Shown here piece after piece: positions 1 through 8,837 of a DNA stretch of 64,000 nt. The stretch comes from an uncultured Gammaproteobacteria bacterium (lineage in GTDB: Bacteria > Pseudomonadota > Gammaproteobacteria > Pseudomonadales > UBA5518). The notes beneath the pieces were generated by a model. It was not told the origin of the DNA and did not search any database. It was given only the letters and a program-made list of their open reading frames with translations. Position numbers and translations under genes: made by a program. The stretch spans positions 1 through 64,000 of the forward strand of contig CAIYPF010000065.1 in NCBI GenBank assembly GCA_903928015.1, in the 5' to 3' direction. Each line of letters begins with the position of its first letter. The stretch's first letter is position 1.

Positions 1-889
1 CGGTCAGCAGACGTTCGGAGCCATCGGCCATCTGCACCCGGAACTCGCCACCGAGCAGCCGGAGCGTCGCCGGATCGAAGCGCAACCGGGGGCTCATCCC
101 CACAAGTGGTTCCCTCCGCCCGTCCGCGTGCTCATAGCCTCCCTGGATCCGCTCGTGCCGGAAACCCGGGCCGCTGTAGTTCAGGTAGTACTGGTGGAAG
201 GCATACGTGGAGCCGTCGGGACGCTGGAAGTACAGCGGGTTCCAGACCGCGAGCGCGCTGGGAACACGTCCGTCCATCGGGTCCGGCGCGAGATCAGGGA
301 TCCTCACGCCAACATCCGGGCGAATCCCCCAGCTGTGGTCACGCGTCATGATCCACTCGGACGGGCGGACCTCGATGCGCTTGCCTTCGACCTCCACCCA
401 GCCACGCGCAGTGCCCGTCTGGTGATAGCGGATCTGGCTCGCCGTGTGCCGGAAGCCATGCAGGTTTCGCCGGTCCTCCCGGTCCTCGAGCATGCAGGGG
501 ACGATACCGTCGAGTTCGAGTTCCCATGCGATCGGCTGGGTATCGGTAGCCGCCAGGGCGATGCGGATACGCTTCAGGGGCTCGAGCACCTGGTACTGCA
601 GCGGGCCAACATCCACCGAGTCGGGGTCACTGGCGAGCTCGCGGCTCGCCCGCACAGTCCACTGCTCACGCTGCCGCCCCACTCCGCCGTAGCCGTCGAC
701 GACATTACGGTTGGGATACTTGCCGAAGCCGAAACCAACCTGCAGAGACCCGTCGCGCGCCGCCGCCATGCCACAGACCTTCTCGGTCCAGGAGTAATCG
801 CTTTGCGAAACGGTGGCGAAGGTATCGACGATCTGGTGGTTGAAGAACTCGTCTGCCTTCAGCAGTGGCCCGATGCTGCCGTTGCTCAT
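1..889 (-). CDS. Lipocalin-like (AttH/CrtC-type) conserved protein, 3' end outside window
   Basis: The frame is open from an ATG at 889 through the window edge, giving 296 residues and no stop. The protein starts MSNGSIGPLLKADEFF and is rich in Trp, Tyr and beta-strand-like stretches. It carries RDHSWGIR near residue 175, resembling the D-x-SWG motif of the AttH/CrtC/Svf1 double-lipocalin superfamily, which includes carotenoid hydratases. Proteins of this look in terpenoid- and steroid-degrading bacteria are usually annotated only as domains of unknown function. It diverges from an SDR gene across 124 bases. Family membership is inferred from the motif and composition; substrate and activity are unknown. 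There is no signal peptide, so it is probably cytoplasmic. Confidence 0.7.
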   Translation of the reverse strand, partial: MSNGSIGPLLKADEFFNHQIVDTFATVSQSDYSWTEKVCGMAAARDGSLQVGFGFGKYPNRNVVDGYGGVGRQREQWTVRASRELASDPDSVDVGPLQYQVLEPLKRIRIALAATDTQPIAWELELDGIVPCMLEDREDRRNLHGFRHTASQIRYHQTGTARGWVEVEGKRIEVRPSEWIMTRDHSWGIRPDVGVRIPDLAPDPMDGRVPSALAVWNPLYFQRPDGSTYAFHQYYLNYSGPGFRHERIQGGYEHADGRREPLVGMSPRLRFDPATLRLLGGEFRVQMADGSERLLT

Positions 890-1013
890 GTAATGCACTC
901 TGCGATCCGTTCGGAGCGCACAGGATACCCGGGGGATCGGCACTACGCTTGCCGCCGATGCTCACACCCAACAGAATCGGCCGCCTGATACCTTCTTGCA
1001 TCCCGAGGACACC

Positions 1014-1757
1014 ATGCCCCGCTCCGTTCTGATTACCGGCGCCTCGAGCGGCATCGGCGAGGCGCTCGCGCGCGAGTACGCAACACGCGGCTGGCGGATT
1101 GCGCTCGTCGCGCGCCGTCAGGCGATGCTCGACACACTGGCGACCGAACTGCGCAGCCTGGGCGCACCGGAGGTCATCACCGCGGAACTGGATCTGCTCG
1201 ACACGGCGGCGATAGCGCCCTGTCTGGAGCGCGCCTCGGCGGCACTCGGGGGGTTGGACCTCGTCATCGCCAACGCGGGCGTGGCGAACTCCTTCGCTGC
1301 GGGACAGGGAAAGATCGCGGAAATGCAGCAAATGATCGGCGTGAACCTCACCGGAGCCTGCGCCACCATCGACGCCGCAGTGGCTGATTTCAGGCGCCGT
1401 GCCCACGCCGGTCAGGTTGTGGGCATCACATCGATGGCCCGCTACCGCGGCCTGCCACGCCTCGGCATCTACAGCGCCACCAAGGCCGGCCTGCACCGCT
1501 ACCTGCAGGCCACGCGAATGGAACACGCCAGCGCCGGCATACGGGTGACCGAACTGGCTCCGGGCTATATAGACACGCCCATGAACCGTGACATTCCCAA
1601 CCGTCCGTTTGTGGTGGGTGCCGCACGCGCGGCCCGGGACATGGCAGATCTGATCGAGCGCGGCGTGGATCAGGCCACCGTTCCGCGCTGGCCCTGGACC
1701 CTGATGGGACGGGTCATGCAGGTGTTGCCTGCGGCCATCGTGAGCCGCCTTACGTGA
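1014..1757 (+). CDS. Short-chain dehydrogenase/reductase (SDR)
   Basis: This is a 247-residue classical SDR, a cytosolic NAD(P)-dependent alcohol/ketone oxidoreductase. The cofactor motif GASSGIG lies at 9-15, NAG at 87-89, and the catalytic tetrad is N111, S140, Y153 and K157 (YSATK). The ATG at 1014 is preferred over an in-frame ATG at 996 because GAGG sits five bases upstream and the Rossmann fold starts directly. The stop overlaps the next gene's GTG start (GTGA), implying translational coupling with the membrane HEFGH protein. The C-terminal part, rich in aromatic and hydrophobic residues (WPWTLMGRVMQVLP), resembles SDRs that sit at a membrane. The substrate cannot be told from sequence. 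Confidence 0.9.
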   Translation: MPRSVLITGASSGIGEALAREYATRGWRIALVARRQAMLDTLATELRSLGAPEVITAELDLLDTAAIAPCLERASAALGGLDLVIANAGVANSFAAGQGKIAEMQQMIGVNLTGACATIDAAVADFRRRAHAGQVVGITSMARYRGLPRLGIYSATKAGLHRYLQATRMEHASAGIRVTELAPGYIDTPMNRDIPNRPFVVGAARAARDMADLIERGVDQATVPRWPWTLMGRVMQVLPAAIVSRLT

Positions 1758-2509
1758 CTACAGCCACCTGCCCGCGCTGCGGTCATCGTCCCGGACCTGC
1801 CGACCCCGACACGCATCCTGGCGTCTGTCCCGCCTGCGGTATCGCCTACGCCAAGTGGCTCGCGAGGCAGGCAGCGTCCGAACCTGAAGCAGATCGCGCA
1901 GAAACACTCGATACCGCATCCGGGCACGAAGGCAGCCTCGGCGAACGGCTGCGCGAACAACTGCTGCTTCCGCCCGACGGATCGGATCCGGACCGGACAG
2001 GCCTGCGTGAACTGCTGCTTGCAGCACTCGCTATCTGGACACTGTGGTTTGCCTCGGGCGGTATCGACTGGGAAGCCATCGGGGGCTCATTCCTGCACAG
2101 CGTCGATCTGGCGTTCCACGAATTCGGGCACCTGTTTTTCATGCCGTTCGGCAGAACCATGACGATCCTGGGCGGGAGCCTGTTCCAGTTCCTGCTGCCC
2201 GTGTCATTAGCGCTGTACTTTGCTGCGTGGCAACAGGACAACTTTGCCGCTGCCGTCGCCTCGTGGTGGGCCGGCCAGAACCTGGTGGATCTTTCGCCGT
2301 ACATCCGCGACGCCGAGTACCGTGGTCTCCCGCTGGTTGGCGGCAACGGGGAACAAAGCCACGACTGGGGCAATCTGCTCACGCAGTGGGAGGCGGTGGA
2401 CAGTTGTTACGCGCTGGCACGCGCGAGCTTCTGGCTGGGAATCCTCATGATGGCGGCAGCGCTGGCGTGGGGTGCGATGCTGCTGTGGCGGGTGCGATCA
2501 CCCCGCTGA
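1754..2509 (+). CDS. Zinc-ribbon membrane protein with HEFGH metalloprotease-like motif
   Basis: This 251-residue protein begins at a GTG inside the stop of the upstream SDR. Residues 6-28 form a zinc ribbon (CPRC then CPAC). A hydrophobic helix lies near 86-102, followed by HEFGH at 122-126 inside a second hydrophobic stretch, which is the HExxH arrangement of intramembrane or membrane metallopeptidases. The segment after it, GRTMTILGGSLFQFLLPV, is Gly-rich and membrane-like, followed by NLVDLSPYIRDA (176-187), where Asp could be a third ligand. One or two more helices end the protein near 226-246. I recall uncharacterised membrane proteins with a similar HExGH plus GGS-QxxLP pattern. Protease activity is inferred. 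Its stop almost touches the convergent gpmI stop. Confidence 0.75.
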   Translation: MTTATCPRCGHRPGPADPDTHPGVCPACGIAYAKWLARQAASEPEADRAETLDTASGHEGSLGERLREQLLLPPDGSDPDRTGLRELLLAALAIWTLWFASGGIDWEAIGGSFLHSVDLAFHEFGHLFFMPFGRTMTILGGSLFQFLLPVSLALYFAAWQQDNFAAAVASWWAGQNLVDLSPYIRDAEYRGLPLVGGNGEQSHDWGNLLTQWEAVDSCYALARASFWLGILMMAAALAWGAMLLWRVRSPR

Positions 2510-2510
2510 A

Positions 2511-4163
2511 TCAGCGCGGGGCCACCTCGAGCAGGCTCGGGCGCCACATCGCGGGGGCGCGCAAGCCCAGAAGGTGCAGCGTGGTCGCAGCAACGTTGGA
2601 CAGTCCGGCATCGGCATCCTGCCGGAGTCCGAGGCGCCCTCCGGTAACACGATCGTGCAGATACAGAGGAACAGGGTTCAGCGTGTGACTCGTTTTCGCA
2701 CGTATCCGTCCCTCCGCTGTCCGCGAAGTCGCTCCCGTCTTGCGATCGAGCTCGTACATCTCCTCCGCATTGCCATGGTCCGCGGTGATCAGGGCCACGC
2801 CACCCAGGGCATCGATGGCTGGCAGAAGGCGCGAAAGCGCCAGATCCACCGTTTCCACCGCCATGACGGCAGCGGCGAAATTGCCGGTATGACCGACCAT
2901 GTCGCCGTTGGCGTAATTGACGCGTGCGCTGCGGTAACGCCCCGTCTGCAATTCGGCGATCAGGGCATCGGTGATCTCTGCGGCTTTCATCCACGGGCGC
3001 TGTTCGAAGGGCACGCGGTCCGAGGGGATTTCGATCCACCGCTCGAAACGCTCGTCGAAGGGAGTGCTGCGGTTGCCGTTCCAGAAATAGGTGACGTGCC
3101 CGAATTTCTGCGTCTCCGAGATGGCGAGCTGGGAAACCCCCGCCCGGGCGAGGTGCTCGCCCATGGTGTCGCGTATCGCGGGCGGGGCCACAAGAAATCG
3201 TGCGGGGAGCTTAAGATCGCCGTCGTACTGAAGCATGCCGGCGAAAACAACCTTCGGCCTCGGACCACGTGCGAAGGCGGCGAGCGTCTCGTCCTCGAAG
3301 GCGCGCGTGATCTCGATCGCGCGGTCGCCGCGAAAGTTGAACAGCACTACCGAGTCACCGTCCCTGATGCGGCCAACGGGTCCGCTCCCATCGGCGATAA
3401 CGAACGCAGGCAGGTCCTGGTCGATGATGCCGGGCGCCGCCGACCGATGCGCCAGGACCGCAGACTCGGCATCGGGAAACCGCGCTCCCTCTCCATGCAC
3501 ATGCACGGCCCAGCCGCGAGCGACCATATCCCAGTCGGCCTCGTAACGGTCCATGGTGATCTGCATGCGGCCGCCGCCGCTGGCGATCAGGGCGTCGAAG
3601 TCAGGCGAGCGCAACCCGGCGAGAAAAGACTCGAAGGGGCGCAGGTAGTCGAGCGCGGAGGTCTCGGGCACATCGCGCCCGTCGAGCAACACATGAACGC
3701 GCACGCGCCGCACGCCGGCGCCACGGGCCGCCATCACCAAAGCGCGCAGATGCGCATCGTGGGAATGCACGTTGCCGTCTGAAAGCAATCCGATGAGATG
3801 CAGGGTGGCGCCATCGCGGGCGGCGTTGCCCGCCACTTCCTGCCAGGCGCTGCCACCGAAGATCGCTCCGCTCGCGATCGCATCGCTCACGAGCGCCGCA
3901 CCCTGCGCGTAGACCTGCCCCGATCCGAGCGCGTTGTGCCCGACCTCGGAGTTGCCCATGTCGTCGTCGCTCGGCATGCCTACCGCTGTTCCATGAGCGC
4001 GAAGCAGCACGCTCGGCGCCTCGGCAGCCAGTCGGTCAAGCGTGGGCGTCAGGGCCGCAGACACTGCGTTGCCCGCATCCTCGCGCCGCTGCCCCACACC
4101 GTCCATTACGACAGTGACGACGGGGCCCTGGACGCCGGCGAAATCAGGGATGCGGGAGAGCAT
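2511..4163 (-). CDS. gpmI: 2,3-bisphosphoglycerate-independent phosphoglycerate mutase
   Basis: This glycolytic/gluconeogenic enzyme interconverts 3- and 2-phosphoglycerate through a phosphoserine and two Mn ions. The alkaline-phosphatase-type first metal site is MDGVG (20-24), the nucleophile is S72 in MGNSEVGH, and the later metal sites include GDMVGHTG and ADHGN. Its 550 residues exceed the usual 510-515 of bacterial GpmI. Diagnostic stretches (AHGTAVG, IASGGGRM, ETQKFGHVTYFWNGNRS) resemble the long plant/trypanosomatid-type enzyme. Six bases separate it from the upstream luciferase-like gene, so the two are probably cotranscribed, an unusual pairing. The function is well supported; the subclass is from memory of family sequences. 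Confidence 0.95.
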   Translation of the reverse strand: MLSRIPDFAGVQGPVVTVVMDGVGQRREDAGNAVSAALTPTLDRLAAEAPSVLLRAHGTAVGMPSDDDMGNSEVGHNALGSGQVYAQGAALVSDAIASGAIFGGSAWQEVAGNAARDGATLHLIGLLSDGNVHSHDAHLRALVMAARGAGVRRVRVHVLLDGRDVPETSALDYLRPFESFLAGLRSPDFDALIASGGGRMQITMDRYEADWDMVARGWAVHVHGEGARFPDAESAVLAHRSAAPGIIDQDLPAFVIADGSGPVGRIRDGDSVVLFNFRGDRAIEITRAFEDETLAAFARGPRPKVVFAGMLQYDGDLKLPARFLVAPPAIRDTMGEHLARAGVSQLAISETQKFGHVTYFWNGNRSTPFDERFERWIEIPSDRVPFEQRPWMKAAEITDALIAELQTGRYRSARVNYANGDMVGHTGNFAAAVMAVETVDLALSRLLPAIDALGGVALITADHGNAEEMYELDRKTGATSRTAEGRIRAKTSHTLNPVPLYLHDRVTGGRLGLRQDADAGLSNVAATTLHLLGLRAPAMWRPSLLEVAPR

Positions 4164-4169
4164 CGTCGC

Positions 4170-5213
4170 TCAGCCGAGAAGGATGTCGGCAATGGCGCCG
4201 AGGTGTTCGGGCTGCCGGATGGCGAGGATCAGCGTTCCCACCCGCTCCTGACGTCCGAGTTCACGCCACTCGGCGGCGCGTTCGCGGATGCGGCCGAGCG
4301 GCCCGACCAGAGCGACCTCGTCGACCAGCGCATCCGGCACAGCTGCCACGGCCTCTTCCTTGCGTCCCGACAGGAAAAGATCCTGAATCTCGATCGCCGC
4401 GGCCTCGTAGCCCATGTCACGGGCGTAACGGTTGTAGAAATTCTTGTCTCGCGCGCCCATACCACCGATGTAGAGCGCCAGGTGCTCCTTGACCGGGCGG
4501 CGACAGGCGTCGACGTCATCGCCCACGACGACAGACACGGTGGGTGCGACATCGAAGGCCGCGCGGGTCTTGCCATCGGTGCGGGCTGCGAGTCCGGGCG
4601 CGATGTGCTGCTCCACGAGACCGACCTTTGCCGGTGACAACCAGATCGGGAATACACCGTCCGCCACCTCGGATGCCGCAGCGAGTCCGGCCGGCGTAAA
4701 ACTGGCGCAGTAGATCGGGATGCCGGGCGTGGCCTCCAGGATGCTCTTGAGCGGTTTGCCGAGACCCGAGGCACCGGGACCCCGATAGGGTAACTGGTAG
4801 ATCTCTCCGTCGAACTCGACCGGCCCGGCGCGCTCCATGATCAGGCGCATGATCTGGATGTACTCGCGCATCCGGGTGACCGGCTTGGCGTAAGGCACCC
4901 CGTGCCAACCCTCGACAACCTGCGGCCCCGAAGCCCCGAGCCCGATCAGGAAGCGATTGCCGGAAATCTGCGAGAGCGTCATGGCCGTCATCGCAGCGTT
5001 GGCCGGCGTGCGGGCGGGAATCTGCATGATCGCTGTACCGACGCGTATGCGCGTCGTCTGGGCGAGGAGCCAGGTGGCAATGGAAATGGCATCCGAACCG
5101 TAAGCCTCCGCCACCCACACGGAATCGAAGCCCACGGCCTCGGCCTGGCGCACCAGTTCGACGGGCACCACGGCCCGCTTGCCGCTGTAGCCAACGTTAA
5201 GTCCTATGCGCAT
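4170..5213 (-). CDS. LLM-class (F420- or flavin-dependent) oxidoreductase
   Basis: This 347-residue luciferase-like TIM barrel starts MRIGLNVGYSG and carries the family's early FDSVWVAEAYGSD segment and the ASGPQVVEGWHG loop, as seen in proteins annotated as F420-dependent LLM oxidoreductases. The sequence cannot separate F420 from FMN as cofactor. No F420 biosynthesis gene is visible here. An AGGA lies about nine bases before the ATG. It is the first gene of a two-gene unit with gpmI and diverges from prc across 127 bases. The substrate is unknown; relatives act on diverse organic compounds. Confidence 0.85.
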   Translation of the reverse strand: MRIGLNVGYSGKRAVVPVELVRQAEAVGFDSVWVAEAYGSDAISIATWLLAQTTRIRVGTAIMQIPARTPANAAMTAMTLSQISGNRFLIGLGASGPQVVEGWHGVPYAKPVTRMREYIQIMRLIMERAGPVEFDGEIYQLPYRGPGASGLGKPLKSILEATPGIPIYCASFTPAGLAAASEVADGVFPIWLSPAKVGLVEQHIAPGLAARTDGKTRAAFDVAPTVSVVVGDDVDACRRPVKEHLALYIGGMGARDKNFYNRYARDMGYEAAAIEIQDLFLSGRKEEAVAAVPDALVDEVALVGPLGRIRERAAEWRELGRQERVGTLILAIRQPEHLGAIADILLG

Positions 5214-5340
5214 GCTGGAGCTTCCTCAGACGGGGGGTTGAGAATTCACACCGCCCGCAGATACGCGGCCGGTGAAAGGCCGCCGGATTATCAGTAATAT
5301 CCCGGGCATTGTCATCGCCACCGGCCGCGTGCCCATCCAG

Positions 5341-7461
5341 ATGTCCAAAAGCCCCCGCCTCTACGCCCGGATACTCTTTCCGGCGCTGCTGCAGATCGCC
5401 CTGTCATTTCCGGTGCAGGCGCTCGCGCCGGAGCAGCCACTGGGTTATGACCGCCTGCAAAGCCTCACCACACTCGACATCATCGAGCGACTCGGGCGCC
5501 ACCACTACGCGAGGCTCCCGGTCGACGACAGCCTCTCGGGGCGGCTTCTCGACAACTACCTCGACAACCTGGACGGCTCGCACAGCGTCTTCCTGAAATC
5601 CGACATCGCGGAATTCGAGCCGCTGCGCACGCAGCTCGACGACGCGCTGCTCTCGGGGGACCTGGACGCCGGCTTCCGCATCTACCGTCGCTACCGGGAC
5701 CGTCTCGAGTCGCGCCTTGCCGGAATCGATGCCCGCCTGCCCGAACTTGTGAAGAGCATGGACTTCAGCAAGGACGAGGTCATGGTGATCGACAGGAGCA
5801 AGCTCGACTGGCCCGCCGATCAGGCCGCCGCAGATGCCGTATGGAGCCAGCAACTCAAGGCCAGCGTGCTCAGCCTGAAGCTCGCAGGCAAGCCGATGCC
5901 GGAGATCGAGAAGCTCCTCGCCAAACGCTACAAGGATCAGCTCCGCCGGGTGCGGCAGGTAAACAGCGAAGACGTCTATCAGCTGTACATGAACTCCTTC
6001 ACGGAGCTCTTCGACCCGCACACCAACTACCTCTCGCCGCGTAGCTCCGAGAACTTCAACATGAACATGCGCCTGTCCCTCGAGGGGATCGGCGCCGTGT
6101 TGCAGGCAGACGAGGAATTCACCCAGGTCGCAAGGCTGGTGCCGGCGGGCCCCGCCGCAAAACAGGGCCAGCTGCGAACCTCCGACCGCATCGTTGCGGT
6201 CGCTCAGGGTGACAGCGAGACCGTAGACGTCGTGGGCTGGCGCCTGGACGACGTGGTCGATCTCATCCGTGGGCCCAAGGGCAGCACCGTTAGGTTAGAG
6301 GTGCTTCGAGGCAGCGGAGCGGCAGAGCAGCGGATCACCATCAGCATCGTCCGCGAACAGGTCAAGCTCGAAGAGCAGGCGGCAAAAAGCGAAGTGCTCG
6401 AACTCGAAAGCGGTGGCGTCAAGCACAAGATCGGCATCATCGACGTACCTGCCTTCTACGCAGACTTCGAGGCCATGCAGCGCGGTGACCCCGACTTCCG
6501 CAGCACCACACGGGATGTCGCACGACTTCTGTCGGGCCTGCAGGAACAGAAGGTCGAGGGCGTCATCATCGACCTGCGAGACAACGGTGGCGGCTCGCTC
6601 GAGGAAGCCAACCAGCTGACGGGACTCTTCATCGAGTCAGGTCCGACGGTGCAGATCCGTCACAGCAACGAGCGTGTGGAGCGCAAGCAGAAGTTCCGCG
6701 ATGACTATTACTATTCCGGCCCGCTGCTGGTGCTCATCAACCGTCTGAGCGCCTCCGCATCCGAGATCTTCGCCGGCGCGATCCAGGACTACGGTCGCGG
6801 ATTGATCGTGGGTACGCAGTCTTTCGGAAAGGGAACGGTGCAGTCGCTGAGCGAACTGAACCACGGTCAACTCAAACTCACGGAATCGAAGTTCTACCGG
6901 ATATCCGGCGAGAGCACCCAGCACCGGGGTGTGGTTCCGGACATCGAGTTCCCCAGCCTCTACGACACCGACGAAGTCGGCGAAAGCGCGCTGCACCATG
7001 CCTTGCCCTGGGACCGTATCGCTCCCGTACGCCACCGGCTCTATCAGGACTACCAGCCAAATCTGGGCGTCCTGCGCGCACAGCACGAGGCCCGCGTCGC
7101 CAAGGATCCGGAATTCATCCACCTCGAGGGAGAGATCGCCGTTGCCCGCAAACGCAGCGCGGCGAACACCGTTTCCCTCTCGGAAAAAATCCGCATCGAT
7201 GAACGCAGCAAGCAGCGCGAAGAAGAACTCGCCCTGGAAAACGCGCTGCGCAAGGCCAAGGGCGAGGCCCTGCTCACATCGATGGACGAACTCGACGGCA
7301 AGAAGGACACCGCGCAAGCGGACGGCGAGGACGCTGATGAGACCGACAGCGCGGAACCCGAGCATCACGACCCTGCGAACGACGCCCTGCTATCGGAGTC
7401 AGGGCGCATCCTGCTGGATGCGATCGGCCTGGGCCGCCGTTTGGCGGCGACCCAGCACTGA
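5341..7461 (+). CDS. prc: Tail-specific periplasmic protease Prc (Tsp)
   Basis: The 706-residue product is a periplasmic S41 serine protease that degrades proteins with nonpolar C-termini and processes cell-wall enzymes. A signal peptide occupies about residues 1-26 (ending VQALA). A PDZ domain near 230-320 is followed by the protease core with the Ser/Lys dyad S472 (SASASE) and K497 (FGKGT), 25 residues apart as in E. coli Prc. The charged C-terminal region matches the Prc-specific tail domain. I chose the ATG at 5341 rather than one at 5272 because it puts the signal peptide at the N-terminus; no strong ribosome site precedes either. The gene is monocistronic and converges on gor. Confidence 0.95.
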   Translation: MSKSPRLYARILFPALLQIALSFPVQALAPEQPLGYDRLQSLTTLDIIERLGRHHYARLPVDDSLSGRLLDNYLDNLDGSHSVFLKSDIAEFEPLRTQLDDALLSGDLDAGFRIYRRYRDRLESRLAGIDARLPELVKSMDFSKDEVMVIDRSKLDWPADQAAADAVWSQQLKASVLSLKLAGKPMPEIEKLLAKRYKDQLRRVRQVNSEDVYQLYMNSFTELFDPHTNYLSPRSSENFNMNMRLSLEGIGAVLQADEEFTQVARLVPAGPAAKQGQLRTSDRIVAVAQGDSETVDVVGWRLDDVVDLIRGPKGSTVRLEVLRGSGAAEQRITISIVREQVKLEEQAAKSEVLELESGGVKHKIGIIDVPAFYADFEAMQRGDPDFRSTTRDVARLLSGLQEQKVEGVIIDLRDNGGGSLEEANQLTGLFIESGPTVQIRHSNERVERKQKFRDDYYYSGPLLVLINRLSASASEIFAGAIQDYGRGLIVGTQSFGKGTVQSLSELNHGQLKLTESKFYRISGESTQHRGVVPDIEFPSLYDTDEVGESALHHALPWDRIAPVRHRLYQDYQPNLGVLRAQHEARVAKDPEFIHLEGEIAVARKRSAANTVSLSEKIRIDERSKQREEELALENALRKAKGEALLTSMDELDGKKDTAQADGEDADETDSAEPEHHDPANDALLSESGRILLDAIGLGRRLAATQH

Positions 7462-7481
7462 GGCAGCGCCCCCGCAGCGCG

Positions 7482-8837
7482 TCAACCCACCGGTTCCCGC
7501 ATCGTCACGAACTCCTCTGCGGCGGTGGGATGGATGCCCAACGTCGCATCAAAGACCGACTTGGTCGCACCGGCCTGCAACGCCACAGCCAGTCCCTGGA
7601 TGATCTCGCCAGCGTCCGGGCCAAGCATGTGGACACCCAGTACACGATCGGTGTCTGCGTCCACGACGAGCTTCATCAATGTGCGTTCGGGATTTCCGCT
7701 CAGGGTGTTTTTCATCGCGCGAAAACCCGATTTGTAGATGAGCACGCGCGGATGCTTCGCGCGTGCCTCCTCCTCGCTCAATCCCACAGTGCCGATGCTT
7801 GGCTGACTGAACACCGCGGTCGGAATGTTCTCGAGCGGAACGCTTCTGGGCTCGCCCTTGAACAGGGTGCTGACAAGCGCCATGCCCTGCGCCAGGGCAA
7901 GCGGCGTGAGTTCCGGCCCACCGATGACGTCGCCCAAGGCATGGATAGAGGGAACACTGCTGCGATAGAAGGCATCGACAACGACAGCCCCGTCCGCCTG
8001 TAACGCCACCCCGCACTCTTCCAGACCGATGCCGTGGCTGTAAGGTCGGCGACCCGTGGCATAGAGCACAAGATCGGTGGACTCCTCGTGCCCGTCGCTG
8101 AAACGCAGCAGCAAGCTGCCATCGGCTTGCTTGTCCAACCGTTCGACGTCGGCCTGCAAGCGCAGCGCGATACCTTTCTGCGGCATCTCGGTAGCGAGTG
8201 CCGCACCGAGGTCGGCATCGAAGGCCCGCAGCAACTGCGTACCGCGATAGGCAAGCGTTGTCTGCACGCCAAGACCGTTGAGGATCCCGGCAAACTCGAC
8301 CGCGATGTAGCCACCACCCACGACAACCGCACGCCGCGGCAGATGCTCCAGATGGAACATCTCGTTCGAGGTGACCACGTGCTCGCGACCCGGAAAATCG
8401 GGGACGTAAGGCCAGGCTCCCGTGGCAACCAGCACGTGCCGCGCAGAGAAGCGCTGCCCGAGCACCTCGACCGAGTGCGGATCCGCGAGCCTTGCGCGAC
8501 CCTCGAAAATCCGCACGCCACGGCCTTCCAGGAGATTGCGGTACACCCCGTTCAGGCGACTGATCTCGCGATCCTTGTTGTCGCGCAGGCGCGACCACTG
8601 GAATTGCACATCGCCGGGATCCCATCCAAAGCCTGCGGCATCGCTGAAATCCTCGTGGTAATGCGCCGCATAGACAAAGAGCTTCTTGGGTACGCAGCCG
8701 ACGTTGACGCAGGTGCCGCCAAGGTAACGTTCCTCGGCTATCGCTACCTTTGCTCCCGCGGCAGCGGCCATGCGCGCACAGCGCACGCCGCCGGAGCCGG
8801 CGCCGATCACGAAGAGATCGAAGTCAAATTCCGTCAT
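7482..8837 (-). CDS. gor: Glutathione-disulfide reductase
   Basis: This 451-residue flavoprotein reduces oxidised glutathione with NADPH. The N-terminal FAD motif GAGSGG is followed by the redox-active disulfide in [13 protein letters not shown], and the C-terminal dimer-partner catalytic His lies in HPTAAEE. The second dinucleotide fold carries [13 protein letters not shown]. The start at 8837 has GAGG seven bases upstream and overlaps the end of cysG by 14 bases; an ATG further upstream would add 28 unrelated residues. Coupling to cysG suggests joint transcription from upstream genes. Confidence 0.95.
   Translation of the reverse strand: MTEFDFDLFVIGAGSGGVRCARMAAAAGAKVAIAEERYLGGTCVNVGCVPKKLFVYAAHYHEDFSDAAGFGWDPGDVQFQWSRLRDNKDREISRLNGVYRNLLEGRGVRIFEGRARLADPHSVEVLGQRFSARHVLVATGAWPYVPDFPGREHVVTSNEMFHLEHLPRRAVVVGGGYIAVEFAGILNGLGVQTTLAYRGTQLLRAFDADLGAALATEMPQKGIALRLQADVERLDKQADGSLLLRFSDGHEESTDLVLYATGRRPYSHGIGLEECGVALQADGAVVVDAFYRSSVPSIHALGDVIGGPELTPLALAQGMALVSTLFKGEPRSVPLENIPTAVFSQPSIGTVGLSEEEARAKHPRVLIYKSGFRAMKNTLSGNPERTLMKLVVDADTDRVLGVHMLGPDAGEIIQGLAVALQAGATKSVFDATLGIHPTAAEEFVTMREPVG

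Noticed and set aside
128-988. Long plus-strand open frame opposite the lipocalin-like gene
   Set aside because: The minus-strand frame gives coherent protein with a recognisable motif. The plus-strand product has Arg/His-rich antisense composition and no motif.
2472-3782. 436-codon plus-strand frame opposite gpmI
   Set aside because: It lies entirely within a complete enzyme gene, shows antisense composition and has no domain.
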